Shown piece by piece: positions 33,571 through 46,017 of a DNA stretch of 64,000 nucleotides (position 1 is its first letter; each line of letters begins with the position of its first letter). The notes beneath the pieces were generated by a model that saw only the letters and a list, made by a program, of their open reading frames with translations, did no database searches and was not told where the DNA came from. The stretch spans positions 1,302,001 to 1,366,000 of the forward strand of contig JABYQN010000002.1 in the NCBI GenBank assembly GCA_022606135.1, in the 5' to 3' direction. Source of the stretch: Fomes fomentarius. Its lineage: Eukaryota; Basidiomycota; Agaricomycetes; Polyporales; Polyporaceae. Made by a program: the position numbers and the translations under genes.

Positions 33571-33823
33571 GCCTCCCACCGCCTCCTCCTTTGACATATA
33601 TCCCGTTTACGTTTCATCTTGTCATTTGGAAGCTCCACAATCACGGAGATGAACACTAGTGCTTGTCACCTGCCTTTTCGTCCATTACTCCGTTCAGAAG
33701 CAGCTAACCGAGACAGGGCCGGCGCTTTGGGTAGTACTTAAGCCCGGCGCTGTTTCATCGCTCCCCTCCTTCTCATTTCCCATAACGGCCCCCAGTTGTG
33801 CTACCCCTCCAGTGACAGCCAAT
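33571..33823. promoter_or_regulatory. 5' flank of DUF6535 copy 2
   Basis: A short region between the SRP72 fragment and the proposed ATG at 33824. No specific element is convincing. Confidence 0.3.
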
Positions 33824-36180
33824 ATGGCAGTATGTCTTGCTACATGGTCACAACCGTCTATCCCCCAGGTCTGTAGCATACTGTGAATTTTTGTGTGGCC
33901 CCATCTAACCTCAACTTCAGCATGAGAATCCCGATTTCGACGCTATCATCAAATCAGCTGAGGCCTCACGGATTCCATGGGTCATGCCTTCACCAGATGT
34001 GGGTGTTGGTCATATGCACACTTCTTCTTATTGCATCTAACGGCTGTAACCACGTAATCAGGAAGCGTCAAACATGCTCAATTACCTATCAACTTCGTGG
34101 CACATAGCCGATGCTTGGTCAAAGACGGCGGCCAGGGCTCAGAAGTCCTACGACATGATGGTTCAGCGGTGGAATGCAGAACTGGATTATTTCCTGGTTT
34201 ACGTATGTTGTTTCTTTCACAGCCATGCACGATATTGAACAATATGATTGACCTCGAATCCAGTCCGGTATATTCTCCAGTATCCTCGCTGGATTCATCG
34301 TCCAAATCTACCCCTTATTGACGGTTGACTCCGCCGCGGTAGTGACATCCTTCGATGTTGCGTTGAACGTCTTACTCTTCTCATCCCTGATCTTTGCTCT
34401 CGGCGCGACGACATTCGCTCTCATGATCAAGCAATGGATTCACGAATACCACTCCGAGGACCTTCGCTTTTCCAAAGACAACGCCCAACGCCGGTGGTAT
34501 CGCTCTAGGAACATGTCCAGGTGGCGAGTTGAATCTATCATTGCTTCTCTCTTCGTCCTGCTGCAATTGTCTCTGGTGCAATTCTTTGCCGGAATCCTCC
34601 TCCTCCTGTGGACTTTGCATCCAGTGGTGGCATCCATCGCCAATACTCTTGTTGGCATCATTGTAGTCGTCATTATGGTTACCATCACGCTGCCTGTCGT
34701 CTACCCTGACTGCTGCTTCATCTCCCCGCCTACATATATGCTGTATGCCATTGTTGAGCGGGTGAGGCATGTATGTCAGCTTCCTCGTGGACGAAGAAAC
34801 TTGTACGCCAGTACACCATCGAATTGGCCGCCAGGCATCGCTTTGCAGACCCCTACCCCACTCCGCACCCCCCTCACATCACCCTCGCATCCTCCAACCC
34901 GTGGACCAAGGTCCTGGGAGCACCGGGAGAAAGAAGCTATCTCGTACTTACCGGATACATGGGATGTGGACCTCATCATCGAGACTATCCTCACAGTTTC
35001 CCCGGACCTGAAGGCCGATGACGAGTGGATACTTCATCTCATACATGATGTGTCAGCGGAAACCGTTAAAGAGTGCTTCCGCATTGTCCACGATGCTACC
35101 CGGGCGCGCGATGGTAGGCAAGGCTACAAGGACCCCTCAGTCCCCGTTGACTTCTGGATCATGTCAGTGCTCAAGATCATTCCCGACGCAGACATGACAA
35201 TGGAGCAACACGATATCGACACTGAATTCAATCGCCACATAGGAGCGGCACTGCAATATATCCAGTCAGCTATGGAAGCCCAACAGTACTACGCACGAGG
35301 GCCTGCACGAGATCTCAGACTACTCTGGGCCCTTACCGTCTCCGCCGTCTATCTTCCAGAGGACAAATCTCGGAAGGACGCCACAAAGCTGCTATACGAA
35401 ATAGTCTGTCACTCGGATGGACATGCAAAGACCTACCCATGGACACTTGTCCGTTATGGTGAGTCATATTCTGTTCGGTCGGTCAAACTAATATACTCAC
35501 CAAGGATCCTCTAAGCGCTCATTCCCATGCAACAGCGACTAGAGGAATTGCTCCAGAAAGTCCACAGGCAGGCTCCGCCGAGTCAGACCGACTCAACATC
35601 CATAGGCGAACTCCTATCCTGCGTGGAATTCCTGACATATTGCTGTGTTCTACCCATTGATGAGTGGGAGAAGCCTACTGAAGACAATGGGCCATTGGAA
35701 AAGGCGGCGATACGAGCCATGGAGGTGCTCATACATGTGGTGAAAGTCACTCAAAGGCTGTTGTGCCACCAGGATCAGAAGGCTGTGGTGGAGATGATCT
35801 GCGCAGTGAGTGGAGGGGTTGCGGCGATTCTCACTATACTTCAGCAGGTCTTACCCGCGAAGAAACCACCACTGGATATATACCACAGTATGGTTCTTGG
35901 TACTCTCATACCAACCATTAATCAGTGGTTGGAGAAGGCTTCGAGCGGCCGTACAGAAGAAGCGGACCGTATGGAACAAGCGGCCTGCATCTTACGGATT
36001 AGAGTACCGGAGGTGCCAGATGGGTGGCTGAAGGCTGGGTTGGGACTCGATCGCGCGTTCAGAGCATCGACCAAGCTTGAGGCAGTACTTACACACCGGA
36101 ATGTGACCCCGCATGAGACTTTGCTTGATATTACAGGTCAATATCGACTGATACCCGTCGATGCTAATCGAGAGACCTGA
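33824..36180 (+). CDS. DUF6535 membrane protein (copy 2)
   Basis: Exons 33824-33868, 33921-33998, 34062-34202, 34264-35458 and 35516-36180 join in frame to about 707 residues. The domain entry reads WHIADAWSKTAARAQ, then YDMMVQRWNAELDYFLVY. Exon 3 is 141 nt, exactly as exon 2 of copy 1. Spans follow at SGIFSSILAGFIV, VLLFSSLIFALGATTFALM (then IKQWIHEY), IIASLFVLLQLSLVQFFAGI and NTLVGIIVVVIMVTITLPVV. The soluble C-terminal part (to about residue 700) is helical and differs strongly from copy 1. The last intron needs a TAAG acceptor, which restores RYG-ALIPMQQRLEELL in parallel with RYG-AFDAIR of copy 1. The first short exon (MAVCLATWSQPSIPQ) is supported by a good 52-nt intron but is the least certain part. 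Confidence 0.82.
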
Positions 36181-36949
36181 CATGGCAGAATAGATGCGGT
36201 TATGTACACCATGTTACATACTTTGGTCCATATTAGTGCATTGTTGTATTATCCTTGCCACTTATCTATATGTCGTGCACCCTCGTTTTTGCTCACTGCC
36301 TTTTCCTGTCGGGTTAAAATCACAGGAGTAAAGCACGAGCAAGGCTGCTTTGGGATAGGGAACCCAGGAGATGAACTGGTCAGAACTGATCGGAGAGGCA
36401 CAGGCAGCGGACCTGGTGGACACTTTGTGAGCTCCAAGTACGCTTCTTCCTTGATTGGGCACCTGAGGTAAATTGACGCGACCTGCCGCGACTTGACGTG
36501 GTGCGTCACTTCGCGGTGCTTTCTGCGGCACCTTCGTGTCACACACTCCCACTCACTCACAATCTATGTCGTTTCTTCAGAGATCGGATTACATCCCATA
36601 CATACCTTTACAGTTGTGGTAATTATATATCGAACCACATAGTAGCATTGGCTGTGTGCTAGAAGTTGGAGGTCACGCCCATTCTTCTCGAGACGGTGTT
36701 AGATTTTCACCCGTTCAGCTCTGTCTATCCGGTGCGAGTTTGGAGAATGGATGGATTGGTGTGGGTGTTTTATGCCCATTTGATATATGCCGAGCTGTAC
36801 TCCAGTTCTCATCGAGTGCATTGGCAGTGTCTTTATTCGAGTGTTTCGTGCCCGCGCCGAAGGCATATCAGCTTTCCGCTCTCCTTGCTGAGCGCGCAAT
36901 AGATTATAGACGTCTATGTATCCTCTAGAGCTCCATGTCACTCCTTGCC
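36181..36949. other. Intergenic, no gene seen
   Basis: Transition from normal gene space into the repeat block. No recognisable coding feature. Confidence 0.45.
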
Positions 36950-37099
36950 AGAATTTATGATGTCTCGCATGCGTGAATGGTCGTAATCATCATCTACATA
37001 TCAGCCCATGCCAAACATTCTCAATTTGGAGCACTAGACATCAGCCGGTGAATCGGCGGTCAAACAGGCATAACGGAGTACTAGCGACGCTGGTGACGT

Positions 37100-37740
37100 A
37101 AACTATTCCGTGTGATTCATTTAGGACAAACCGGTCAATAGATAAAGACGCAGATGCGTAGAGTCCTATCGTGTATAGTAGCAGACTACGGACAATGGAG
37201 AGAAAGAGTAGAGGTACTATAGACGCAAGAGAGAAGGAAACACTTCAAACAGACGAAAACGCAGAAGAACAAGTCGCGGAAATCGCAGTCGAGAGAAACA
37301 GGACAGTCGACAAGGAATCAGAGACTCAGAGGAGAGATGTCCGCATAGTACAGTAAAAGTCCTCGGAACACGATGGACAAGTCGTACAACGGTCAGGAAG
37401 AATCGGAGAGAATCACAGGCTGGGGATGTGAGGCTATAGTCTACGCTCCTGGGAGCGGAACGGGAAAGGATGGAGTTCTCGGAGGCCGCAACGTATATCG
37501 CGTATTCGGACCAACAACTATTTTGTTCCTGATTTTGGAGATATGGCTATGCATCTGCTTGTGCAAGTGAATGAGAGGATGAAACATAATTTGCACAGCG
37601 CTGTCGAAGGTGGAGACAGCATGAGGGGTAGATGATGGCGGAAGGCGATGACACATAAATAGAGGAGACGGGTAGACTGTATAGCAGGCCGGTCTTTGGA
37701 CAGTGACACATTCTAATCAGTTATGGTTGTAAAAACAGCA
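37100..37740. repeat. Purine-rich block of the module (copy A)
   Basis: It shares AGGACAAACCGG, AGTCCTATCGTGTATAGT and GAAACACTTCAAACAGAC with 50.86-51.49 kb. Weaker relatives containing ATCGTGTATAGTG or an equivalent lie at 48.5-48.7 and 58.18-58.45 kb. It has no credible protein. Confidence 0.7.
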
Positions 37741-37969
37741 AATAACACTGAAGAAGCACCCACTGTATTAGTCGTCGAACTGGTAGATAGGGTGGAACTT
37801 GAGCAACATTGGGATCTCAGAGAGCTGGGTTGGTTGAGAGGGGTAGCTTGACATGTGGTTCAGAACACCCGGATTCTCCCAACTTCTCGGACTTGAGATC
37901 AAAATCTACTTGACAAGAGGTGTATCCTCCAGCATCTGTTCAAGATTGCCCCTCAGCGTATTTAGTGTA

Positions 37970-39363
37970 TTAGACACGACATGCTGAACACCATGGCTCA
38001 CCGAGAATATTCCTTCTGGCACCTCCATGGGTACACCGGGTAGTTATCTCCTCTTCAGTAAGCCATAGGGTGTAGTCTAAAATCACATGATGTATTGTGA
38101 ATGACATACTGCATCGGGGACATGAAAAACACGTACTCCAAGTCTCCATATGCAACTTGATTGTCACCGCGTGAAGATGGCTTGGCAGCCGGTGCATCAT
38201 CTCTTCCTTCCACCATACCACGTCGTAATCCTCGTCGCTCTCATGGAGCTCAAAGCTGAGTTGACTCAATGAGGGAAACCCATCGAGAACTTTCAGCATA
38301 TCTGCTCCGACCAAAAGATCCAGTAGACCATGGTGGTCAACATGGTAGCTCGTTGTGCCTGACTTCAAGCTGAAAGGGGGGTGCAAGGAGAGGCTCAGAG
38401 AATGAAGGGCCGAGCCTGATGGCACACTGGTCAGAATCGAGAAGATTGTCCTGATTTTACTCATTGACGGAGGGTCATAGGTGTCATCCTGATTTTGTGA
38501 ACAGAGGTCTGTATTGAGTGTCTGTAATCGGTGAAGATCACCAATGCACTGCAGCAGTTCACCTACAGCTGATGAGTTAGAGACCAGATAGGCATAGCGA
38601 TAGCACATACTTGAGATATGATTATAACTGTGTAGATATAGGTCCACCACAGCGTCTCCAAAATAATTCGGCGGATATTTGACGGATACAGCATCCCACT
38701 GTGGAAGGCATATGGATCAGAGTAACACGGTTCAGGAAGATGACTCACTTCTAACTTGAGCCTCTTCAGATTGGAGAGTGCTGCGGGCTTCCCGTTTTGC
38801 AAGCGCCGAGCACCGAGTGCTGAAATCGGCGCCATGTCCCGCAAGTTTCCGGTATCAACATCCCCTCGAATAGTGAGTTCTTCCAACAATGCGAGGGAGT
38901 GGATGAATCTTAGGAGGGCACGAGCAGTTGATTTTGTTACTTCCAATGTTAGGTTCACGATTCCCAACAAGGAGAAGGGATACAGACATGTGTCTGCAAA
39001 GCATGGTGAGTAGTCATTCCAAGCTACGTCGTCGAAGTCGAGGATGAGGCAGTTCTTCAGCAGGCGTGCGAGACGCGGAAGTGGTATGTATCCCGCACGG
39101 TACCCTATTGAAAGCTCGACGACCAGAGTTACGAGATGGGAGTTTTCTTCTAGGGTCCGCAAGAGAAGGTCGCCCTTCTCTGACGAATCTATATGCACTG
39201 TGCGGTAAAGGTTGAGGCGGCTTCGAGGCAACCAGGCATAGCAGACGAGGGCGGTGCGACCCCAGTGCTCGTATGAGTCACTGATGTCCCAGTGATTGTC
39301 AGAGTCATCCAACAGATCAATGATGTGCTCGCAAATCTCGACCGGGAGGCAAATGTTGTCCAT
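37970..39363 (-). CDS. F-box protein, intact module copy
   Basis: Exons 39363-38749, 38698-38611, 38568-38137 and 38076-37970 join in frame to 413 residues. The N terminus MDNICLPVEICEHIIDLLDD begins an F-box-like domain, the Skp1-binding module of SCF ubiquitin ligases. It continues with RTALVCYAWLPRSRLNLYRT, a form typical of polypore F-box families. The remainder has irregular leucine-rich segments (for example LLVGADMLKVLDGFPSLSQL). Compared with the decayed copy at 58961-60587, the C terminus is cut short and lacks an acidic Glu/Asp tail. No target is known. The gene is intact while its module siblings are broken or absent, so it may be the surviving functional member. Confidence 0.78.
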
Positions 39364-39960
39364 GGCTAGTAGTAGTGAGTGAAAAGTGTGGGAGATGTCA
39401 GAGTGGAGTTACTGTACACATCACTGAGCTACTGTTTATGTACCAAGTGGCTTGTATCTGACCGAGGCACGGCCTCATGGGTCCCTCATGTAACTAGGCA
39501 GTTTATGTGTGTCGGATCTAGCATATTCTACGAAGAATCCTCAGTGTCCCCCCATAGGGTCAACGCCAGCAGATGAGGTGCACTCCTTGAGGCCTAAAGA
39601 ACACACGGATTGACGATCACTGTATTCTGTTCACCAGAAGCGTCTGACAATTATGGCTCACATAGCCTTGACCTTATCATGGTTATCATGATCTTCGATC
39701 TCTCCATGCCCATCGGGCTGAGGCATTGACATCGGTCCTGGGATGGAAGTGTTGATTATCCTTGAAGGAGGTCGAGATCAGAGGATCTCAGGAGGGAATC
39801 AGTGCATCAAGCTGTCAGCTATCAGCGGGATCATAGCCTCGTGTGTGGGTTTACGTATGATTTGCACAGTACAAGGTACTGCTACTCGGTACTCATACCC
39901 GTGAACCCTGAACGAGGCGATCCATCAGATGTGGTCAGTCATCGCGAGACACACAGCTGG
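39364..39960. repeat. F-box 5' flank block (copy A)
   Basis: It matches 51.95-52.46 kb closely, for example GCCTCATGGGTCCCTCATGT and CCCCATAGGGTCAAC. It matches 60.59-60.8 kb partially. It probably includes the F-box promoter. Confidence 0.65.
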
Positions 39961-39989
39961 ATGAAAACAATATACACCTACCCGTCTAG

Positions 39990-40760
39990 ACCAAAAGAGT
40001 CCAGACCTAGATGACGCCAACCCTCCCAAACGTCGTCCACAGCACGGGACTGCTCCTCCGCCGACGCGCCCTTCAACCCATACAGCACTGCACAGCCGCT
40101 CACATCCAGCCTCGCGAACGTGCAGTCAAGCAGTACTGCAATTGAGACGCATACACCTACTCCTCCGGCCCAGTGCTGTTTGACCTTGTCCTCCTTCCTC
40201 CGCTTCCTGTCACTTTCTCGAGAGCGCTACATTGTCCTCACGCACAGAGTATTTTATCACGGTTACGAGGTTGCACTGCCCCCAACAAAGTTCGGGTGGC
40301 GGCAGCAGTACGCGGTCGAGCATGGGCAGCGCGTGTGCTGCACTCGATAAGCAGCGAAGTGAGGATGGCCCATACCGAGCAGTTTGAATAAGAGGATGCG
40401 CGGATGCACTTCAGCGAGCGCAGTGAGGATACTGAAAGTAGGAGCGGTGTGGCGTGTCTCATGTGCGAAGGCCATGGTTACAATGAAGCACAGATTCACA
40501 TCGTAGTTTGACTCGACCGTCATGAGCCATCGAGTGTCCATGTATGCGGAGATGCATGCATGGCGTGAGGAGCACGAAAGGGGAGGAGACCGAGTGAGAC
40601 TCGGTGGGGGGCGTGGAGACAGTCCATTTGTTTGATCCACCAGTCCCGAGTCCGGCGGCCGTTTGCTTGAGAGGACAAGCGAGACACTCTCGAGGATGAA
40701 TGAGTGTAATTAACATTAGGACCATGATGAAGTCTTTTCGGAGGAGTAAAGACATACATA
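39990..40760. repeat. Module block with conserved exon-like stretch (copy A)
   Basis: It has counterparts at 53.13-54.06 and 61.17-61.99 kb. Shared stretches include CACGCACAGAGTATT-type sequence and, on the minus strand, a peptide-like stretch ETRHTAPTFSILTAL. All copies contain stops in every frame over their full length. Confidence 0.6.
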
Positions 40761-40859
40761 GTTGAAGATAGAGATCAAGTAGAGGAAGGGCTCAGGCCTG
40801 CATGTGAGCGTCCGTCTTGTACGTGAAGACGACTGCTCCCGCGAGTCTTTGCTCTTGCA

Positions 40860-41010
40860 GATGATGTAGAACACGCCACGGCTATATGCTCTACCTTGAC
40901 GTCGCATGCGCCGTGTGATGAGATTCTCGAAGGCAACTTCGAGTGTAGGTCGGGCAGCACTGTGCTCTGGAACTGCTAATATGTTGCTTCTGTAAAGTGT
41001 GTCAGCGGAA
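40860..41010 (-). repeat. Conserved exon-like segment of unknown gene (copy A)
   Basis: On the minus strand it reads PTLEVAFENLITRRMRRQGR, and the copy at 62.04-62.23 kb reads PPLEVAFENLVTRRKRRHGR. The middle module lacks it. The amino-acid-level conservation suggests a captured or ancestral exon, but I cannot name the gene. Confidence 0.5.
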
Positions 41011-41029
41011 GGTCCCAGTCGCAGCCGCC

Positions 41030-41960
41030 GCAATTCATCTCGAGACCACGGAGGGCAGGGGTGAGGTGGTGCGGGAGTCAGTCAACGGAACGTCAGAATC
41101 GAGAGAGGAATAGGAGTGACGTTCCAGCCACGGGAGCAAAGAGCATTGTCATAGGTTGGTCCGCATACGACATGGAGTTTGTTCAATACACGACTAGCGA
41201 TACCTCTCGATGAAGTGCGTAAAAGTGGTGTCAGTAACTTTAAACCATCCAGAGACTATGATGCAAGTACTCACATAGATGTAATCCCGCCTTTCGTCTT
41301 CTGTACGAAACGAAAGGACCGGAGTGCATCCACTACACCGTCCGCGTGGAGCCACGCGTGCAGCGAAGCAAGTGTTTTCTGCACCCTTCTGTCATCACTG
41401 CCTTTTCGTCGTGGAGTAGGATACGACCACGACCTGGGGACGAGGTGCTTGAGTGCCTTCTGAAAGTAGAGCATTGGGCGATGTTCTGACATGATAGAAA
41501 GGTAATGTTCAAGACTCACGTTTAAGGATAACGAAAACACTTGATGATAGGTGGAGAGAGAGAGAGAGGGAAGGGATGCGTCTGCACGCTATCCCGAGAT
41601 ACGTACCTGCTATGTACATAGCACCCTAGCCGCTGCTCGATCTCCAGTCAATCCGGGGCGATCATGGCACGAGAGAGAGGCGAAAACTATTATTGCTGGC
41701 TGAGGAGGATAGGGCGCGCAATGTGAAGAGCGGCGTGTCGTGCGTATGAATGCGTTATTCCTTTCCTAAGATCTCTATGCGGCGTCCCGATGACGATGTC
41801 CTAGAGGCCGCGATTGATATGGCAGGAAGAGGACTCGTAAGGGTTCCAGTACCGAGCACTGCGCCGTGGATTAAGTTCATCCTAGAGCTTTCAGCCACTC
41901 ACCTACGGAGTCTTGTTCGAGTCGCCAAGAAACTGAGAAGGATAGAGATTCGGCGATAGA
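41030..41960. repeat. Module block (copy A)
   Basis: It has counterparts at 54.09-55.02 and 62.26-62.93 kb. A minus-strand stretch, PRRKGSDDRRVQKTLASLHA, recurs as PRRKGSEGRKAQKTLALLHT in the second copy and in weaker form in the third. Confidence 0.6.
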
Positions 41961-41964
41961 GCAT

Positions 41965-43060
41965 GAGCCAGGCATGGCAGGAGATGTTTAATCATGTTAA
42001 CAGTTGTGTGCAAGGAGCACAAGCGCCCGTGTCGGCTCAGCTGTCTCCGTTCTTTCATCTCTACGGCCTCTCTCTCTCTGCTCCCCCTAGCACTGCACGA
42101 CCACGTCTCACCCAAGATGATGCACAGAAGACCCAACGCGATGGGGTGCTGGGCGGATGGCAATCTCGACTCTCAAGATATCGAGGCAGGTGGTGTGCAG
42201 GAGTTACCTCTAGTTGCCGGCCCTGCCAGGGATTCAGGATCTGCGAGTGAGTGCCCGTTCAATTGATTCGTCTGTTGCTGCTCTCCTTTCCGTACCTTCT
42301 GCCATCATTGTTTTCAACTCTTGCGCTACACGAATGCGGGATACTCCGATCCCGAACTTGAAGGAGGAGTAGACGATGACCCTCGTGCCGCTCTGTTCAG
42401 GCATCGCGCGACGCACGCCCACTGTGCTACAACGAGTCGTCGCACCGGTCCAGTAGGATGCGTGGTGCGTCCCCGTCTGCAGGTCAGTGTATGGAGCCCA
42501 CAGGCGCGATCGCTTCCCTGTTCGCGTCCGAACACTTACCGGTCTGAGCGGCCAAGGAGTCGAGTTGAGCACGCCCATTTTTGGGTCTCGTCCCTCATTC
42601 CACACTGTGTACTCTTCCCTACCGTCACCCGCTCCACCTTTCTAGGACATCTAGGTCTCGAGGTCTTCGGCTCTCCACGCGCTCTAGACCGCCTCTCGCC
42701 TTAGTCCCCGCCTCTGCAGCCTCTCGCGCACTACTCAAAAGCTCCGATCCCGCCCCTCCCCTCGCCTCGCTCGCGCACCATATGCACATCGACAAATTGC
42801 CCCAGATACCCGCGTGGCCCCACCCTTTTGGCCCTCTGCTCTCAACTCCACAGTTTTCCGCGTGCTCCCATCGACAAACCCGCACCCCTCGTCCACCACC
42901 GACGCTGCCTTGGTTCCTGTTCATGTCTCATCAATTCACTTCGGGTACGTCATCTCTCACTTTTGCAGTGTGAGTATACACCCGCCGAGCACGGCCACCT
43001 CATATGAGTGCATCTCAGCACGAGGCTGACTATATGCGAACATCGCCGTCTCAGAACTCG
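41965..43060. repeat. Module block (copy A), with internal paralogues
   Basis: It matches 55.02-56.06 kb over its length. It also has shortened paralogues at 46.25-47.01, 48.71-49.08 (second half only) and 56.1-56.68 kb. Shared cores are CCACGTCTCACCCAAGATG, GAGTCGTCGC and a CTCCCATCGACAA motif. Confidence 0.6.
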
Positions 43061-43530
43061 CATCATGATATGGCAGGAATATACAAAGGTGAGCCTTTCA
43101 GTTCTCTCCCTCTTACCTGGACTGTACCAATTACCGCACTCACAGGTGTGTCTCCCCACACGTCCGTGCACCAGTTGCGCGCAAACGGTGGTTGGCGGAC
43201 ATCACGAAGAGCCGTCGAGCCGTCGGTTCCATGCACATCTCTGCCAACCGCGTTCCCACCACTCATCGAAGCCTCCTTGTCGGACCTTCGGTGGACTCAG
43301 AGTAGCTATCTACAATACTGAATGACACAGTCTGTCGTCATCGGCTCTCAATCCAGCCCAGATCCAGACATCTGGCAAGTCATCGTCTCGTCGTGCATGA
43401 TCCACTGGACGCTTGCGACCGTACGACGCCGTTTTGCGTTTCACACTGCAAGTCAACAAAATCGTGATATCATAGCGACGTTGTGGCAATCCGGCGCATA
43501 GATACTTTCGAGAGATGTTACAACACCGCA
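43060..43530 (+). repeat. Module block with short conserved frame (copy A)
   Basis: It matches 49.08-49.5 kb. A plus-strand frame starting at 43321 (MTQSVVIGSQSSPDPDIWQV, then MIHWTLATVRRRF) recurs at 49.32 kb as MKQSVVIVSQSSPGPDI, then MIHWTLPTVRRHL. Function unknown, with no support as a gene on its own. Confidence 0.5.
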
Positions 43531-43660
43531 CAAGTTTGCGCTTGTGCCTAGAGATCGACCTTGGAAGTGTTCCATAGCAGTAAGCACCATGTCTTCCAGG
43601 GAATTTTCGTAGTGTGAGTGAGCGCTGGGTAGTTGGATGCTCACCTAGAGGCGGATATTC

Positions 43661-44266
43661 CAGTTGAGGAACTTAGTGCGAGTGAATCAGCTCGTTCTCA
43701 TCGTTGATTTATCACTGAATATAGTGTGTACCTTCAGGAATGTGTCTTGCGTCCGGTGCAGCCCCCCCATTATCCAGCGATGGTCCTCGCAGGGCCGGCA
43801 TCGACGGGCCTTCGGACGAGCTCGACAGTGCCCCGTGTTTAGACAAAATGCGCTGCGTAGGGATGAATGTGGCACATCCTCAGCGGTGGGAGACGGAGCC
43901 GGTCCACTTGAGTTGGACGGTATATCTATCCCTTCGCACCTTGTGTCTGTAGCTGAGTTTTATCGGGTTTTCCACATGTTGTGATACACCTTGCCCCCCG
44001 TGCCCTGTGAAACTCAATGACAGTGTGTTCTGCAGGGTTGGATTGCCTTACGACACTGGGACCAGAAAGGTTCATTCTAGCTTGTACCGAAATGACGTCG
44101 ACTCTCGTCTCGTATATAGTGGTTTCTAACATGGGTTACAAATAGTCGAGTGGTCCCCGTCACCGTTCGTACTCCTTCTACAGAACTGATATCTGATTGT
44201 ATGGAGTGTATCAGCCCCCGTAGAGCTGGAACAAAGCAGTACTTCTAGATCTTGAAAACACGGTTC
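43661..44266. other. Unique sequence downstream of the F-box gene
   Basis: Not shared with other modules. No motif-bearing frame was seen. It includes the 3' flank of the minus-strand F-box gene. Confidence 0.4.
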
Positions 44267-46017
44267 TCACCAGTCCTCGTCAGAACTAAATCCGTCGTGG
44301 TCCATGTCACACTCATCATCGGAGAAGTCAGCCGTCCCAGAAGGGGCCGACAACCCTCCCAAGGAACGGATGTGGTCGAAGACAGACCCCCAAGACAACC
44401 GTCCTGGAATAGCCTCGTAGGACTCCTCGAGCCTCACATGAGGAAATAGGCATGTGATGTAGTGCGCCCATGCCTCGATGTCTTCCTGGTACACGGCTGT
44501 GTCTTCATCCAACTGTGCTTCAAAAATGTCGGGGATGTAGCTCACTTGCAGTCGCAGAAGCCCATGGTTGGAGGCCTCTATCGGAAGTTTCGGGACTTCA
44601 GTGCTCTCCGCCGTGAGATCGAGGTAGGGAAGCGCGAGGAATTTCAGGTCGGGGCAGTTCTCCCAGAAGTGGTGAAGAACAGCCGGTGTGGGGAGGGGTT
44701 CGTCTTCGTCCCACTGTATCATGGAGACATCGAACATGGTCAGCTTGGGCCATCCAAGAGCCATCTCCAGGAAATCGTCGTCGTCGCTAGCGAACATTGT
44801 AGTCGAAACGTTGAGGAAGAACTGGAACGATGTCTGCCTGAGAGGCTCGAACATGGGGTAGAAGACGTCGCTGAGGAGCAACGCCTCCCATTCCTCGCTC
44901 TCCGCGCTGAGGCATACAAAGAACCATTTGAGCGTCTGGGGAGTCAGCAGCGCCTGCGCGACAGCTTCGAAACACGATGTGTAGTCGGACAATTGGGGAT
45001 TGAGATTTGGGTTGTTGACTTCCAGGAAGATTCCGGCGAGCTGCTCCGTTCGAATTGCGCTCATCGCTTCCATGATGGCAGCGCAACTCCCGTGAAGGAA
45101 GAGCCTACGTAGCTGCGAGGAGGCAAGTATTGGGCGACTCGGAGGAGGAGAGACGTCGATGCCGTCTGGAACGATGACGTCTTCCACTCTCAATTCCTCC
45201 AGGTTGGGCGTGGTAACCAGAGTGTGGAAAGCAGAGGCGGATACCGTTCCAGTCAGGTTGATATAACGCAGATATCGGAAGCCACTTAGTTCGTGGACGA
45301 GATGGGAGAGGTCAGGTGGCGGATGGTAGCCAACGATACGGATTTTCCTCAGATGTGTCGATCTTGTCCGGAGAATCTTCAGGACAGCCATGAAGGGTGG
45401 TAGCTCCCCGTCAAAGGGATGTATGTGAACGAAAGATGCCTTGTGTAGTTGGGCGGTGAAGATGCGGTCGAATAGAGGAGTGATACCGGTCGAGGGATTA
45501 CAGTCCCAAATCGCGCGAAGGGCGGGGAACAACGTCTTTCCACCGAGGTGCACCAGTACTGTATGTATGAGCAACTCGTATTTGCTGCGAAGGTGCGTGC
45601 TGAATCTGAGTTGTAAGTATCGGATGCGCTGTGTGTACCACCGGAAGGAGTTCCAGCGCTGCGGGTCCTTGTGAAGTTCAGCTGATATGATCTATGTCGT
45701 ACAGGCTCGTCAGCGAATGGACGACGTTCTAGTGGCTCAAAGATGGCAAATGAGCATGTTTTGGGGCTCACCAGGTCAAGATATGCCTCTGTGATACGAT
45801 TCGGAAAGGAAATATCTTCAGGTGCAAGCAGGTGCCACAAGGGAGTAGATGTGGAAAGGTTTCTCCACAATTTGCGAAGCGCAGGCTCCTTGAATGTGCG
45901 GCATACGAGAGCGGCGTTGCGTAAGTCAGCTTTTCTCAGCCCGATGGTGTCGAAGACTGTACATAGGACGTCGTAGTTCGCCAGACCACGGTGGATGAGA
46001 GACTGGTTGGTGATCAT
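44267..46017 (-). CDS. F-box protein with leucine-rich repeats, unique copy
   Basis: Exons 46017-45772 and 45691-44267 join in frame to 556 residues. The start region MITNQSLIHRGLANYDVLCT leads into an F-box-like helix pair (LRNAALVCRTFKEPALRKLW), a common Agaricomycete form. The rest carries leucine-rich repeats such as LEELRVEDVIVPDGI and LRRLFLHGSC. The C-terminal tail is acidic (DFSDDECDMDHDG). By family it would be a substrate receptor of an SCF ubiquitin ligase. It has no relationship to the module F-box gene beyond the fold. It sits between two parts of module copy A, so it either inserted there or flanked an older breakpoint. Confidence 0.86.

Larger units (their letters stand above)
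36950..43660. repeat. Compound repeat module, copy A (left part)
   Basis: This is the first copy of the compound module. Its order is: purine-rich block (37.1-37.74 kb), F-box 3' flank (37.74-37.97), F-box gene (37970-39363), 5' flank block (39.36-39.96), block at 40.0-40.76, exon-like block at 40.76-41.0, block at 41.03-41.96, and block at 41.96-43.6. Each piece has a diverged counterpart in the same order between 50.5 and 62.9 kb. The module is interrupted at about 43.66 kb by unrelated sequence with an F-box gene and resumes at about 46.23 kb. Confidence 0.75.

Noticed and set aside
44462..45112. 216-codon plus-strand frame over the F-box gene
   Set aside because: Antisense of a continuous leucine-rich-repeat exon with much better protein features.
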